In this document: positions 7,757-15,456 of the stretch, one piece after another
Layout of the letters: every line of letters starts with the position of its first letter
Numbering within the stretch: position 1 is the stretch's first letter
Assembly (NCBI RefSeq): GCF_928391935.1
Contig: NZ_CAKMTD010000007.1
Span: forward strand, 1 to 64,000
From: Rothia nasimurium
GTDB lineage: Bacteria > Actinomycetota > Actinomycetes > Actinomycetales > Micrococcaceae
DNA length: 64,000 bases
Reading direction: 5' to 3'
Notes under the pieces: model-generated
Told to the model about the DNA's origin: nothing
Seen by the model: the letters and a program-made list of their open reading frames with translations, nothing else
The model's database searches: none
Made by a program: the position numbers and the translations under genes

Positions 7757-8848
7757 CTACAGCCCCGAGTAGGAGTGCAGGCCTGAGAAGAAGACGTTCA
7801 CGATGGTGAAGTTGAAGATGACGCAGAGGTAGCCTGCGATGGAGAGCCAGGCGCTGGGTGGGCCTGACCAGCCGCGGGTGGCGCGGGCGTGCAGGTAGGC
7901 TGCGTAGACGACCCAGATGATGAAGGTCCAGACTTCCTTGGTGTCCCAGCCCCAGTAGCGTCCCCAGGCTTTTTCAGCCCAGATAGCCCCTGCGGCCAGG
8001 GTGAAGGTCCACATGGCGAAGCCGACGGTGTTGAGGCGGAAGGAGAAGTTCTCTAGGGCTGTAGAGGAGGGGATGAGGCGCATGAAGCCGATCCGGCGCA
8101 GGCTGGTGTCTGCCCCCTCCAGGATGGCGCGTTCACGGGCGGTCTGTAGTAGCTGGAGTACGGCCATGGCGAAAGTGATGGTGAAGATGGCTGAGGCCAG
8201 TACCGCGATGGAGACGTGGATGACCAGCCAGTAGGACTGGAGGGCGGGCACCAGTTGGCCGACGGGGGTGGGGTAGGCGATGGTGGCTGCGGTCATCATG
8301 GTCAGGGCTAGGCCTGAGACGAGGGAGCCGACGAAGCGGAGGTCGCGGAAGATGAGGAAGCCCAGGTAGACCACGACTACGAGCAGGGCGCCGGTGGTGC
8401 AGAACTCGTACATGTTGCCCCAGGGCACGCGGTTGGCGGCGAAGGCCCGGGAGAGGACGCCGCCGGTGTGGATGAGGGCGCCGAGGGCTAGGATGGCAAC
8501 GCCTGCGCGGGCGGCGGGGCGGCGCTGGCCGGTGCCGTAGCGCATGTCGGAGTCGGCAACGTGCTGGGAGATTTTGTCTGCCGCTGATTTCTTGTAGCCC
8601 ATTCCTCGGGTGCCGGTGCCCTGTTCGGTGCCAGTGATTCGGGCTGAGCGGGCGCTACTGGCCTTAGCTCCTGCCCCGACGAGTTCTTTCTCCTGGTCGG
8701 GGGCTGTGGCGGCTTCGAGGCGCTTGGTGGTGCGGGAGTTGACGGCAACGTCCCAGGCAAAGGCGACGAAAGCAACCATGTAGGCAATCGCTGCCAGGTA
8801 CATGAAAAGCTCGCTCCACCGGGCGAGTTCGAGGTTCACTTCTTGCAT
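7757..8848 (-). CDS. ccsB: Cytochrome c biogenesis protein CcsB/ResC (heme handling)
   Basis: 363 residues, polytopic. A first helix (about 12-32) is followed by a charged cytoplasmic loop of about 75 residues, then a block of seven or more helices ending near the C-terminus. The tryptophan-rich heme-binding WWD-type motif reads WGRYWGWDTKEVW (about residues 290-302). Flanking conserved His residues occur in VIHVSIA and YLHARATRGWSG. With ResB it forms the system II complex that moves heme across the membrane and attaches it to apocytochrome c. It follows resB by 62 bases in a five-gene minus-strand cluster. Confidence 0.92.
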   Translation of the reverse strand: MQEVNLELARWSELFMYLAAIAYMVAFVAFAWDVAVNSRTTKRLEAATAPDQEKELVGAGAKASSARSARITGTEQGTGTRGMGYKKSAADKISQHVADSDMRYGTGQRRPAARAGVAILALGALIHTGGVLSRAFAANRVPWGNMYEFCTTGALLVVVVYLGFLIFRDLRFVGSLVSGLALTMMTAATIAYPTPVGQLVPALQSYWLVIHVSIAVLASAIFTITFAMAVLQLLQTARERAILEGADTSLRRIGFMRLIPSSTALENFSFRLNTVGFAMWTFTLAAGAIWAEKAWGRYWGWDTKEVWTFIIWVVYAAYLHARATRGWSGPPSAWLSIAGYLCVIFNFTIVNVFFSGLHSYSGL

Positions 8849-8910
8849 GGTGTTTATCTTTTCAGGTTGGAGGGGTGGGTTGGGCTGGAGGTTGCTCTAG
8901 GGCCGTGGGG

Positions 8911-10515
8911 TTAGGCCTCATCAAATTCTAGTCCCCATCGCTCGGCGAAGAGGTCGGTGAGTCGGTCTGCTTCGGTGGCCAGGCGGGGGTCTTCGCCTCG
9001 GGCCAGTAGGCCGTATTCGATGGTGAGGGTTCGGTCGCTGCCGGTTCCGGTTTCTGTGGCGCGAACCCAGACGCGGCGGCGGGCCACAAAGACGGAGGTC
9101 AGCAGGCCTGCGAAGAGGAGGAGGGCGGAGGCCAGGGCGATGGGACGGCCTGGGTCGGAGCGGATTTCAAGGCCGGCATAACGCTTGACGCCGAGCAGTT
9201 CGATGGTGCCGTGCCCGTTGGGGAGGGTGGCGGTGGGGTTGGCAGAATCAAGAATGATTCCGTTCCCCATAGCCATGGTGTTGAGGGGGTCTAGGGAGTC
9301 GATGTCGAGGACGTAGACGTTCTGGGGGGTGCCGTCGTCGAGGCCGAGGTCGCCGGTGTAGCTTTGGAACACCACCATGGGGTTGAGCAGGTCGGAGTCG
9401 ATGGAGGTGGGGGCTGCGCCTATGCGTTTTTCGCCGGTGGGCAGGAACATGCCGACGAAACCTAACTGGCTGGGGGTGGCGTCCGGAACTTTCAGCACCA
9501 CGGAGGACAGGTAGCTCATGCCGCTGGGCAGGCCGACGACGGGGCCCTCGTGGGCGATAGTGCCGTCGGTGTTGGTGACGCGGATGATGGGGGCGTAGCC
9601 GTTACCCAGGAGGTAGATGGAGGTGCCTTCAACGTAAACGGGTTCGTTGACCTTGAGGGTTTCCTGGCGGGTGTCCCCGTTGGCGGTGGTGAGGGTCAGC
9701 TGGGCTTCGTAGTTGATGTCGTTGCCGTAGGTGGGGGATCCTTTTTGCCGGTCGTACTCGACGGTCATGGTGTCGAGGGTGGCTGAGTAGGGGGCTAGCC
9801 AGTTGGGGTTGTAGTTGGTGCCGGGGCTAAAGGAGTCGTAGGCGGCTAGGGAGTTGACGAAGGTTTCGTCTTCGGTGAGGACGCGCTGGCCGGAGTAGCC
9901 GAAGAGGGAACCGACGGCCACTGCAATGAGGACGCCGATCATGGCCAGGTGGAAGAGGATGTTGCCGAGTTCACGCAGGTAGCCCCGTTCGGCGGCGACG
10001 TTGACGGCACCGTCCTCTTCTTCCCTCACCTCAACCCGGTAGCGGCGCTTTTTCAAAACTTCTGCGGCGTCCTTGATGGCCTGCTGGGCGGTGAGGTCTG
10101 CGGTGGTGGCGTCCAGGGGGATGGTCAGGACGCGGTGTTGGGGCAGGCGGCTCAGGTTTTTGGGGGTGCGGGCGGGGGCCGACCGCATGGCCTTGTAGTG
10201 CTTGATGGCGCGGGGGATGACGCAGCCGATGAGGGAGATGAAGAGCAGCAGGTAGATGGCAGCAAACCAGGCCGAGGAGAAAACGTCGAAGAGCTGAAGT
10301 TTGTCTGCAATGGGCCCCCAGGTGGGGTGGGCTTCAATATAGTCGTTGACCTTGGCCGGGTCTTGAATACGCTGGGGGAAGACGGAACCGGGCACCGCGG
10401 CAATGGCGAGCATCAGCAGCAGGAAGAGGGCCGTGTTCATTTTCGTGAGCTGGGTCCAGGCCCAGCGGAGCATTTCTACGGCCCCGAGGGCGGGAGCGTC
10501 GTGTCGTTCAGCCAT
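8911..10515 (-). CDS. resB: Cytochrome c biogenesis protein ResB
   Basis: 534 residues. Three N-terminal hydrophobic helices (about 32-52, 88-110 and 185-205) bracket short loops, then a large extracytoplasmic domain (about 210-465, with YNPNWLAPYSATLDTM and VYVEGTSIYLLGNGYAP). A final helix (LASALLLFAGLLTSVFVARRR) is followed by an acidic cytoplasmic end. This is the ResB/Ccs1 layout. It partners CcsB in heme delivery and cysteine ligation. ATG 10515; ccdA lies 54 bases upstream, with a short duplicated spacer. Confidence 0.92.
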   Translation of the reverse strand: MAERHDAPALGAVEMLRWAWTQLTKMNTALFLLLMLAIAAVPGSVFPQRIQDPAKVNDYIEAHPTWGPIADKLQLFDVFSSAWFAAIYLLLFISLIGCVIPRAIKHYKAMRSAPARTPKNLSRLPQHRVLTIPLDATTADLTAQQAIKDAAEVLKKRRYRVEVREEEDGAVNVAAERGYLRELGNILFHLAMIGVLIAVAVGSLFGYSGQRVLTEDETFVNSLAAYDSFSPGTNYNPNWLAPYSATLDTMTVEYDRQKGSPTYGNDINYEAQLTLTTANGDTRQETLKVNEPVYVEGTSIYLLGNGYAPIIRVTNTDGTIAHEGPVVGLPSGMSYLSSVVLKVPDATPSQLGFVGMFLPTGEKRIGAAPTSIDSDLLNPMVVFQSYTGDLGLDDGTPQNVYVLDIDSLDPLNTMAMGNGIILDSANPTATLPNGHGTIELLGVKRYAGLEIRSDPGRPIALASALLLFAGLLTSVFVARRRVWVRATETGTGSDRTLTIEYGLLARGEDPRLATEADRLTDLFAERWGLEFDEA

Positions 10516-10543
10516 GGTTTCCTTGGTGCGGTTGCAGTCTGTG

Positions 10544-10567
10544 TGGTTAGTGTGATGGTTAGTGTGA
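10544..10567. repeat. Two tandem copies of a 12-base unit
   Basis: tggttagtgtga occurs twice head to tail (10544-10555, 10556-10567) in the short ccdA-resB spacer, with a partial third copy. Probably slippage in non-coding sequence. Confidence 0.6.
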
Positions 10568-10569
10568 TG

Positions 10570-11322
10570 TTAGAGGGGCAGGGTGTAGACGGGCATGGTG
10601 GCTTGGAACCAGGACATCATGCGGGTCCAGAGCCCGGTGACCAGCAGGAGGCCGATAAGAATCAGCATGGCCCCGCCCAGCCTCTGGAGCAGGAGGCGGT
10701 GCTTCTTGGCCCAGCCCATGGTCGCTACCCCGCGGGAGATTCCGAGAGCCACCAGGAGGAAGGGGACCCCCAGCCCCAGGCAGTAGGCCAGGGTAAGGAA
10801 GATAGCCTTGCTGGTATCTGCCCCGCCGGTATAGACCAGGGTTTGGACGGCGGCGAAGGTGGGCCCAATGCAGGGCGCCCAGCCGAGGCCAAAGGTAATA
10901 CCGAGGATGGGGGCGCCCCAGAGCCCGGCAGGGGGCTTGGCCTCAATTTTTCGGTCCCGTTGGAAGAGGCTGAAACGCCCCATAAAGACCAGGCCCATCA
11001 GAATCACAAGAAGCCCCAGGACGATATCTACCCACCCTTGCCCCTTGAGCCAGGGAGCTGCCCCGAGTTGGGCGAGAACCACCGACATGAGCACAAAAAT
11101 CAGGGAGAAGCCCAGGACGAAGAGGCTAATCCCGGCCAGCATACGGAAGGTCCGACGGCGGGGGGTGAGATCTCCCCCAGACAGTCCGGTCACGTAGCCG
11201 ATATAACCGGGCACCAGAGGCAGGACGCAGGGGGAGGCAAAGGAGATGAGCCCGGCAAGGGCTGCCAGGGGAAGGGCAAGCCAGAGGGAGCCGTCCAGTA
11301 CGATATCGCCGACGCTAGGCAC
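10570..11322 (-). CDS. ccdA: Cytochrome c biogenesis protein CcdA (thiol reductant transporter)
   Basis: 250 residues with six membrane helices. The redox cysteine pair is visible: FASPCVLPLVPGY (Cys32) in helix 1 and GWAPCIGPT (Cys151) in helix 4. CcdA carries electrons from cytoplasmic thioredoxin to extracytoplasmic ResA. GTG 11322 is chosen because it overlaps the end of resA by 8 bases (translational coupling), and the 40 extra residues of the longer open frame are unlike the family. It is followed by resB and ccsB. Confidence 0.92.
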   Translation of the reverse strand: MPSVGDIVLDGSLWLALPLAALAGLISFASPCVLPLVPGYIGYVTGLSGGDLTPRRRTFRMLAGISLFVLGFSLIFVLMSVVLAQLGAAPWLKGQGWVDIVLGLLVILMGLVFMGRFSLFQRDRKIEAKPPAGLWGAPILGITFGLGWAPCIGPTFAAVQTLVYTGGADTSKAIFLTLAYCLGLGVPFLLVALGISRGVATMGWAKKHRLLLQRLGGAMLILIGLLLVTGLWTRMMSWFQATMPVYTLPL

Positions 11323-11923
11323 TGACCTGGTCTTCGAGCAGGGTCTTGACGACGGACTTGTCAATCTGGCCCAAGATTCGGGCAGCAACCCGGCCCTCGG
11401 CGTCCAAAATGACGGTGGTGGGTACGGCCTGGGCGGGAACATACTTACTCATGGCGAGCAGGATTTTGCCGTTGAGGTCGCGGAAGGAGGGGTAGGGTAC
11501 CTCAAAGTTCTTTTCAAAGGCTTCGGCGGTTCCCTTTTCGTCACGCACGTTGGCCCCGTAGAAAGCGACCTTCTCGCCGTAGGTTTGGTGGAGTTCGTTG
11601 AGCCAGGGGGCTTCTGCCCGGCAGGGGGCGCAGCCTGCGTACCAGAAGTTGAGCAGGACGGGCTTGCCCCTGAGTTCTGCGGCGGTGACGGTGGTGCCGT
11701 CGAAGAGTTCGTTGGAGAAGTCTACGGGTTCTCCGCGCTCGCCAGCGGCGTATTCGGTGACGCTGCCGTCACCGGCGATGTAGCCCTTGGAGTCGCCTGC
11801 GTCGGCCTGGGCGGCGAGGGAGTCCTGGGGGGTGGAGCAGGCTGAGAGCAGGCCCACGGCGCTGAGGGCGGCGAGGCTCAGGGCTGCCTTTCGGGTGATG
11901 GGGGGCAGGGGGGAGTCAGACAT
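11315..11923 (-). CDS. resA: Thiol-disulfide oxidoreductase, TlpA/ResA lipoprotein
   Basis: 202 residues. A signal sequence ends in the lipobox LLSAC (Cys29), giving a lipoprotein on the outer face. The thioredoxin-fold active site is WYAGCAPCRAE (Cys98/Cys101), followed by VPTTVILDAEGRVAARI with the cis-Pro loop. It keeps apocytochrome c cysteines reduced for heme ligation. ATG 11923 is preferred because it gives a clean signal peptide. Its stop overlaps the ccdA start, and the histidine phosphatase gene lies 49 bases upstream. Confidence 0.93.
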   Translation of the reverse strand: MSDSPLPPITRKAALSLAALSAVGLLSACSTPQDSLAAQADAGDSKGYIAGDGSVTEYAAGERGEPVDFSNELFDGTTVTAAELRGKPVLLNFWYAGCAPCRAEAPWLNELHQTYGEKVAFYGANVRDEKGTAEAFEKNFEVPYPSFRDLNGKILLAMSKYVPAQAVPTTVILDAEGRVAARILGQIDKSVVKTLLEDQVSA

Positions 11924-11972
11924 GAATGGGTTTCTTTCAGGCCAGGAACGTGTGCGGTGATACCAGAGGTCA

Positions 11973-12662
11973 TTATGAACCAGGTAACTGAATAACACCT
12001 GAGTAGAGCTCGGCAGCAGGCTCAAGATAGGAGAGTTTTGGCTTGCCAGAAGCAAAAATGTTGGGGAAGGTAAAACTTGTAATAGAAGCTAAATTGCACT
12101 GGCGGCTGCGCGGATCGTGGGGCAGGGGGCCGCCCTCAACGGACTTTCGGGCCATCCAGATAGGCAGCTGGTGGGAGACGATGATAGCTTCTGCCCCGTC
12201 TCCCCCTAGCTCGTAAGCGGTGCGGGCGGCGTCCTTAATGGCCTCGGCCATGCGGGCGACCTGCGCCGCGTAGGGTTCCCCCCAGGACGGACGCAGGGGG
12301 TTGGTCAGGTGCCGCCAGTGACGGGGGTTCTTCAGCAGCTCGTCCTTGGTGACATGCAGGCCCTCAAAGTAGTTGTCGGCCTCAATGACGCGCTCGTCGG
12401 GGACGGCGGTAAGCCCCAGCAGTTCCTCGATGGGGGCAGCTGATTCCCGGGTGCGGGTCAGGGGGGAGCAGACCAGGTGGACGATCTTAGCCCCGGCGTC
12501 TGCCCGGCGTTTGAACTCTTCAGCGGAGAGGCGCACCATCTTCTGCCCCGTCTCAGACAGGTGGTAGTTGGGCAGGCGACCATACACGATACGGTCAGGG
12601 TTGTGCACCTCGCCGTGGCGCATGAGGTGGACGGTTACTGATGCCGGAGCAGAATGAGTCAT
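11973..12662 (-). CDS. Histidine phosphatase family protein (phosphoglycerate mutase-like)
   Basis: 229 residues. The catalytic RHG motif is at the N-terminus (LMRHGEVHNPD, about residues 13-23). CSPLTRTRESA supplies the second phosphate-pocket Arg, and IVSHQLPIWMA supplies the second catalytic His. These match the branch 1 histidine phosphatases that hydrolyse small phosphoesters; the substrate cannot be read from sequence. Lying first in the resA-ccdA-resB-ccsB run is a conserved actinobacterial order, but it is not a known maturation factor. Confidence 0.85.
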   Translation of the reverse strand: MTHSAPASVTVHLMRHGEVHNPDRIVYGRLPNYHLSETGQKMVRLSAEEFKRRADAGAKIVHLVCSPLTRTRESAAPIEELLGLTAVPDERVIEADNYFEGLHVTKDELLKNPRHWRHLTNPLRPSWGEPYAAQVARMAEAIKDAARTAYELGGDGAEAIIVSHQLPIWMARKSVEGGPLPHDPRSRQCNLASITSFTFPNIFASGKPKLSYLEPAAELYSGVIQLPGS

Positions 12663-12707
12663 AGTTCTAGTGTCTCAAACCCTGCAGCCAAGTGCTAACC
12701 CACCTGG

Positions 12708-12965
12708 TTAGATGTCAGCGAGCTTCTTCTCGATGATTTTGGCCAGGCGTTTGGCATTGACCTGCCAGAAGTCTTTCACTTCCCCGTCTACGCGGAGCAC
12801 GGGTATTTCGGTCCGGTGGCGGTCGAGGAGGTCGGGGTGCTCTTCAACGTTGATTTCGGTGTAGCTCAGGCCGTACCGGGCAGTGACCTCCGCTGTGGTG
12901 GCGCGGGCGTCGTCGCAGAGGTGGCAGCCGGGTTTGGTCAGAAGTTCAATCAGGGGTGTAGCCAT
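12708..12965 (-). CDS. Glutaredoxin-like protein (C-x-x-C)
   Basis: 85 residues of thioredoxin fold with an N-terminal LLTKPGCHLCDDAR redox motif (Cys14/Cys17), then EINVEEHPDLLDRH, the cis-proline IPVLRVDGE and a Lys-rich C-terminal helix. This matches the DUF836/glutaredoxin-like family. It probably reduces disulfides or mixed disulfides in the cytoplasm. It may belong to the same transcription unit as the phosphatase 46 bases downstream. Confidence 0.85.
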   Translation of the reverse strand: MATPLIELLTKPGCHLCDDARATTAEVTARYGLSYTEINVEEHPDLLDRHRTEIPVLRVDGEVKDFWQVNAKRLAKIIEKKLADI

Positions 12966-13049
12966 ACCCCTACCCTACCCTGCCCCGCTTGACCACAGCC
13001 AGGTGCGTCCTGACCTGGCAAGCACCTGGGCCTGGTTCTGGGCCCACTC

Positions 13050-13073
13050 CCTGGGCCTGGGCCTGGGCCTGGG
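13050..13073. repeat. Low-complexity cctggg repeat
   Basis: About four consecutive near-perfect ctgggc hexamers lie between the bS22 terminator and the glutaredoxin gene. Non-coding; likely simple slippage. Confidence 0.5.
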
Positions 13074-13086
13074 GTCAGGAAAACAG

Positions 13087-13122
13087 CGCGAGCCCCGCAC
13101 CGAAACTGGTGCGGGGCTCGCG
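13087..13122. terminator. Strong hairpin terminator after bS22
   Basis: 15-bp perfect stem (13087-13101 and 13108-13122; cgcgagccccgcacc and its complement) with loop gaaact, placed just after the bS22 stop on the minus strand. The U-tract is weak. Confidence 0.75.
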
Positions 13123-13131
13123 GTGAAGAAT

Positions 13132-13230
13132 TTACTTCTTGTTGCGGCGCTGGTGGCGAGTCTTGCGAAGCAGCTTGCGGTGCTTCTTCTTAGACATACG
13201 CTTGCGGCGCTTCTTGATAACTGAACCCAT
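13132..13230 (-). CDS. Small ribosomal subunit protein bS22 (AURKAIP1/COX24 domain)
   Basis: ATG 13230 to TAA 13132 encodes 32 residues, over half Lys/Arg: it begins [19 protein letters not shown] and ends RRNKK. The [17 protein letters not shown] pattern is diagnostic of the COX24/AURKAIP1 family, identified in actinobacteria as the extra 30S protein bS22. It is monocistronic with its own terminator; an RBS (gaggtg) lies 9 bases upstream. A near-palindrome about 90-105 bases upstream may be regulatory. Confidence 0.92.
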   Translation of the reverse strand: MGSVIKKRRKRMSKKKHRKLLRKTRHQRRNKK

Positions 13231-13317
13231 TGGATTCACCTCACTTATTAAATAGTGGTTGATACCCGGCCGACGCCACCGGCCGTATGGCCAGCAGGTG
13301 CGGTAGCTATCCGGGCG

Positions 13318-13331
13318 TTATACCGGTATAA
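13318..13331. promoter_or_regulatory. 14-bp palindrome upstream of bS22
   Basis: ttataccggtataa is a perfect palindrome, extended by gcg/cgc on both sides with one extra base. It lies in the promoter region of the bS22 gene and downstream of the GntR gene. It could be an operator; no regulator is assigned. Confidence 0.35.
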
Positions 13332-13350
13332 ACGCTCCATAGAACACGCT

Positions 13351-13370
13351 GAGGGCACAGTAGTGCCCTC
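13351..13370. terminator. Short hairpin downstream of the GntR gene
   Basis: gagggcac-agta-gtgccctc forms an 8-bp perfect stem about 130 bases past the GntR stop. It lacks a U-tract and so may only be a transcript-end or processing structure. Confidence 0.35.
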
Positions 13371-13500
13371 GACGTGAAAAAACGCTCTGGAATCAAGAGT
13401 ACAGGTTTAGCGAACATTTCGCCCCCTGTTCACTGGCAAGTGAGAGCATTTTCTCTTTTAATACCGTCCCGGTGGGGGCTTTTTACCCCTGCGTTCGGGT

Positions 13501-15405
13501 TTAGCGGCGCTTTTTCTTCTTCTTTTTCTTACCTTGGGGGCGGGGACGGGGTACGGCCTGAGGCTCAGGGGACGGGCGGTCTTCCGCCTGCCCGCTGTCT
13601 TCCTCGGGGGCTTCGTCGACGTAGTCGTCGTAGTCCTCATCGGCGTATTCGTAGCCCTCACGCAGTTTTTCGCGAGGCTGGTCGGATTCTTCCCAGCCCT
13701 GCTCGGGGGCGTCTAGGGGGTCAGCGTTTTCCTCTGGCGCCTCGGGGGCAGGACGATGCGTCGCCGCCGGGCCCTGACGGAAGCCAAAGTAGCCGAGCAG
13801 GTCAAAGGATTTGGCGCGGCCGGCTAGGGCTTTGGCAGTGTCGGTGAGGGACTGTGAGGTGTCCGCCTGGGCAGGTTCAGCCGGGGTTGCGGTAGTACCT
13901 TGGCCCCGGATGGGGGCTACAGGCTGCCCTTGTGGGCTGTCAGGTGAGCTGCCTTCTGTCTCTGCCTTGTGGTCGGTCTCAACTGCGTTTGCGGCCAGGG
14001 CAGCGAGGCGGGCTTCCTCCTGCTTTAGCTTTTCCCGCAGGTCAGCAGCAGGCAGGCGGGGGTAATGACGCGGACGCTCGGGCACAGCTTCCGCCTCTTC
14101 GTCAGGTTCTGCATGAGGTTCTGCATCAGAGCTGGTTTCTGCTGGGACGACAGCCGGTGCTTCAGGGGATGATTCGGCGCTTTCGGGCTGAAGGGGAGTA
14201 TCAGGCTCGGCGGGAGTTTCTTGGGGCTCGTCGTCCGTTTTCCCAGCGGTAGGGGTCTCAGGCGCTACAACCGTTGCTGCCGGGGTAGGAACGGTTGCGT
14301 GAACAGCGGCACTGACGGTTCCTCGACGCTTGCGGACGCCGCTGCCAGTGGGAACGTCCCGGGCTTCTGGGGCCTCGGAAAGATCCTGGTCAGCAGAACC
14401 GCCGGTACCAGCAGGCGCAGCAGCCTCGTCCTTCTCCCCCTTTACCTCTGCAGGCTGGGTCGGGGCGGGGACGTCCTGCCCCCACTCGTCCGTGCCGCTC
14501 ACCCGCACGACGGGCAGGGAGGTGGTATCAAGGGCCGGGGCCAGCTCGTCAGCCGCAGCCCCCTCCGATCCCTTAGGCTGAATTGTGGCCAGGGCGTTGA
14601 GGAGGTCGGGGTCCAGGGTCTGGCCCCACCGGTTGGGCATAGGCTCAATCTCAGGAACCTCAACGGGTTGAATCTGGTTGCTCGCTACAGGCTCTTCAGG
14701 AGGAGCCGCCTGGGGCTTCTCAAGCTGGTGACCAGCTTCAGCAAAACGCTCGTGCAGGTTTGCCTGGAGCAGGGTACGCGCCAGGGCAGAATCCCCTGAC
14801 CTCACGGCGTCGATTATGGCCCTGTACTCCATACGCAGGCGGTTAGCGGTAGCGCTCCACAGGGGTACTTGGGTCACCAGTTCAAACCGGGACTCAATCA
14901 TGGCATCACGCAGGGTCGCCAGCAGGGCAGAGATGAGGGCATTATTCGAAAGCCGACCCAGCTGAATATGGAAGTCAGCTTCAAGATCGTGGAAGGCAGT
15001 CAAACTCGTGGTCGCATCCTGCATGGCCTCCAGAATCCGCTCCAATTCAGGCAGGGCAGACTCATCATAGGTGGGGCCCGCCAGGGCGTAGCCCTCAAGC
15101 AACATGCAGGTATTGAGCAGGTCCTGACGGGGGGACTTTGCACCCGCCAGATATAGCCCCAGGGCGGTTCCGGCAGAAGCAGCAGGTTCACGGTTCAGCA
15201 CCGCAATGATGCTTTTGCGTCGGCCCTCAAACAGGCGAAGAATCCCAATTTCTTCACAGTGCTTGAGACTTTCCCGCATGTGGTTCTGGCTCATGCCAAC
15301 AAGGTGGGCGAGTTCCCGGTCTGGGGGGAGCTCATCGCCCAGGGTCAGGGTGTTATTAATCAGTTGGTTCTCGATCCAATCGAGAAGCTGCTGATGGTGT
15401 GCCAT
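13501..15405 (-). CDS. GntR/FadR-type regulator with a ~400-residue disordered tail
   Basis: 634 residues. Residues 1-75 form a GntR winged helix (LGDELPPDRELAHLVGMSQN, then MRESLKHCEEIGILRLFEG). Residues of about 95-225 look like an FCD ligand domain (LEADFHIQLGRLSNNALISALL, then RMEYRAIIDAVRSGDSALA), though the metal-binding His set is incomplete. Beyond 230 the sequence is Pro/Glu/Ala/Ser-rich and predicted disordered, with one helical stretch (LREKLKQEEARLAALAANAV), a very acidic section and a terminal run of seven Lys followed by Arg-Arg. Ordinary FadR-like proteins end near 230-250, so the tail is exceptional. ATG 15405; the adjacent ArsR gene has an analogous tail. Ligand and targets unknown. 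Confidence 0.75.
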   Translation of the reverse strand: MAHHQQLLDWIENQLINNTLTLGDELPPDRELAHLVGMSQNHMRESLKHCEEIGILRLFEGRRKSIIAVLNREPAASAGTALGLYLAGAKSPRQDLLNTCMLLEGYALAGPTYDESALPELERILEAMQDATTSLTAFHDLEADFHIQLGRLSNNALISALLATLRDAMIESRFELVTQVPLWSATANRLRMEYRAIIDAVRSGDSALARTLLQANLHERFAEAGHQLEKPQAAPPEEPVASNQIQPVEVPEIEPMPNRWGQTLDPDLLNALATIQPKGSEGAAADELAPALDTTSLPVVRVSGTDEWGQDVPAPTQPAEVKGEKDEAAAPAGTGGSADQDLSEAPEARDVPTGSGVRKRRGTVSAAVHATVPTPAATVVAPETPTAGKTDDEPQETPAEPDTPLQPESAESSPEAPAVVPAETSSDAEPHAEPDEEAEAVPERPRHYPRLPAADLREKLKQEEARLAALAANAVETDHKAETEGSSPDSPQGQPVAPIRGQGTTATPAEPAQADTSQSLTDTAKALAGRAKSFDLLGYFGFRQGPAATHRPAPEAPEENADPLDAPEQGWEESDQPREKLREGYEYADEDYDDYVDEAPEEDSGQAEDRPSPEPQAVPRPRPQGKKKKKKKRR

Positions 15406-15456
15406 AGGGTCTTATGTCTCTTTAGGGTGTCGTAGGCGGGCGGAGTGATACTCGAT

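Noticed and set aside
9949..11325. 458-residue open frame on the plus strand across resB/ccdA
   Set aside because: It is antisense to two well-recognised genes, is Gly/Glu/Pro-biased as expected from GC-rich complementary codons, and has no domain.
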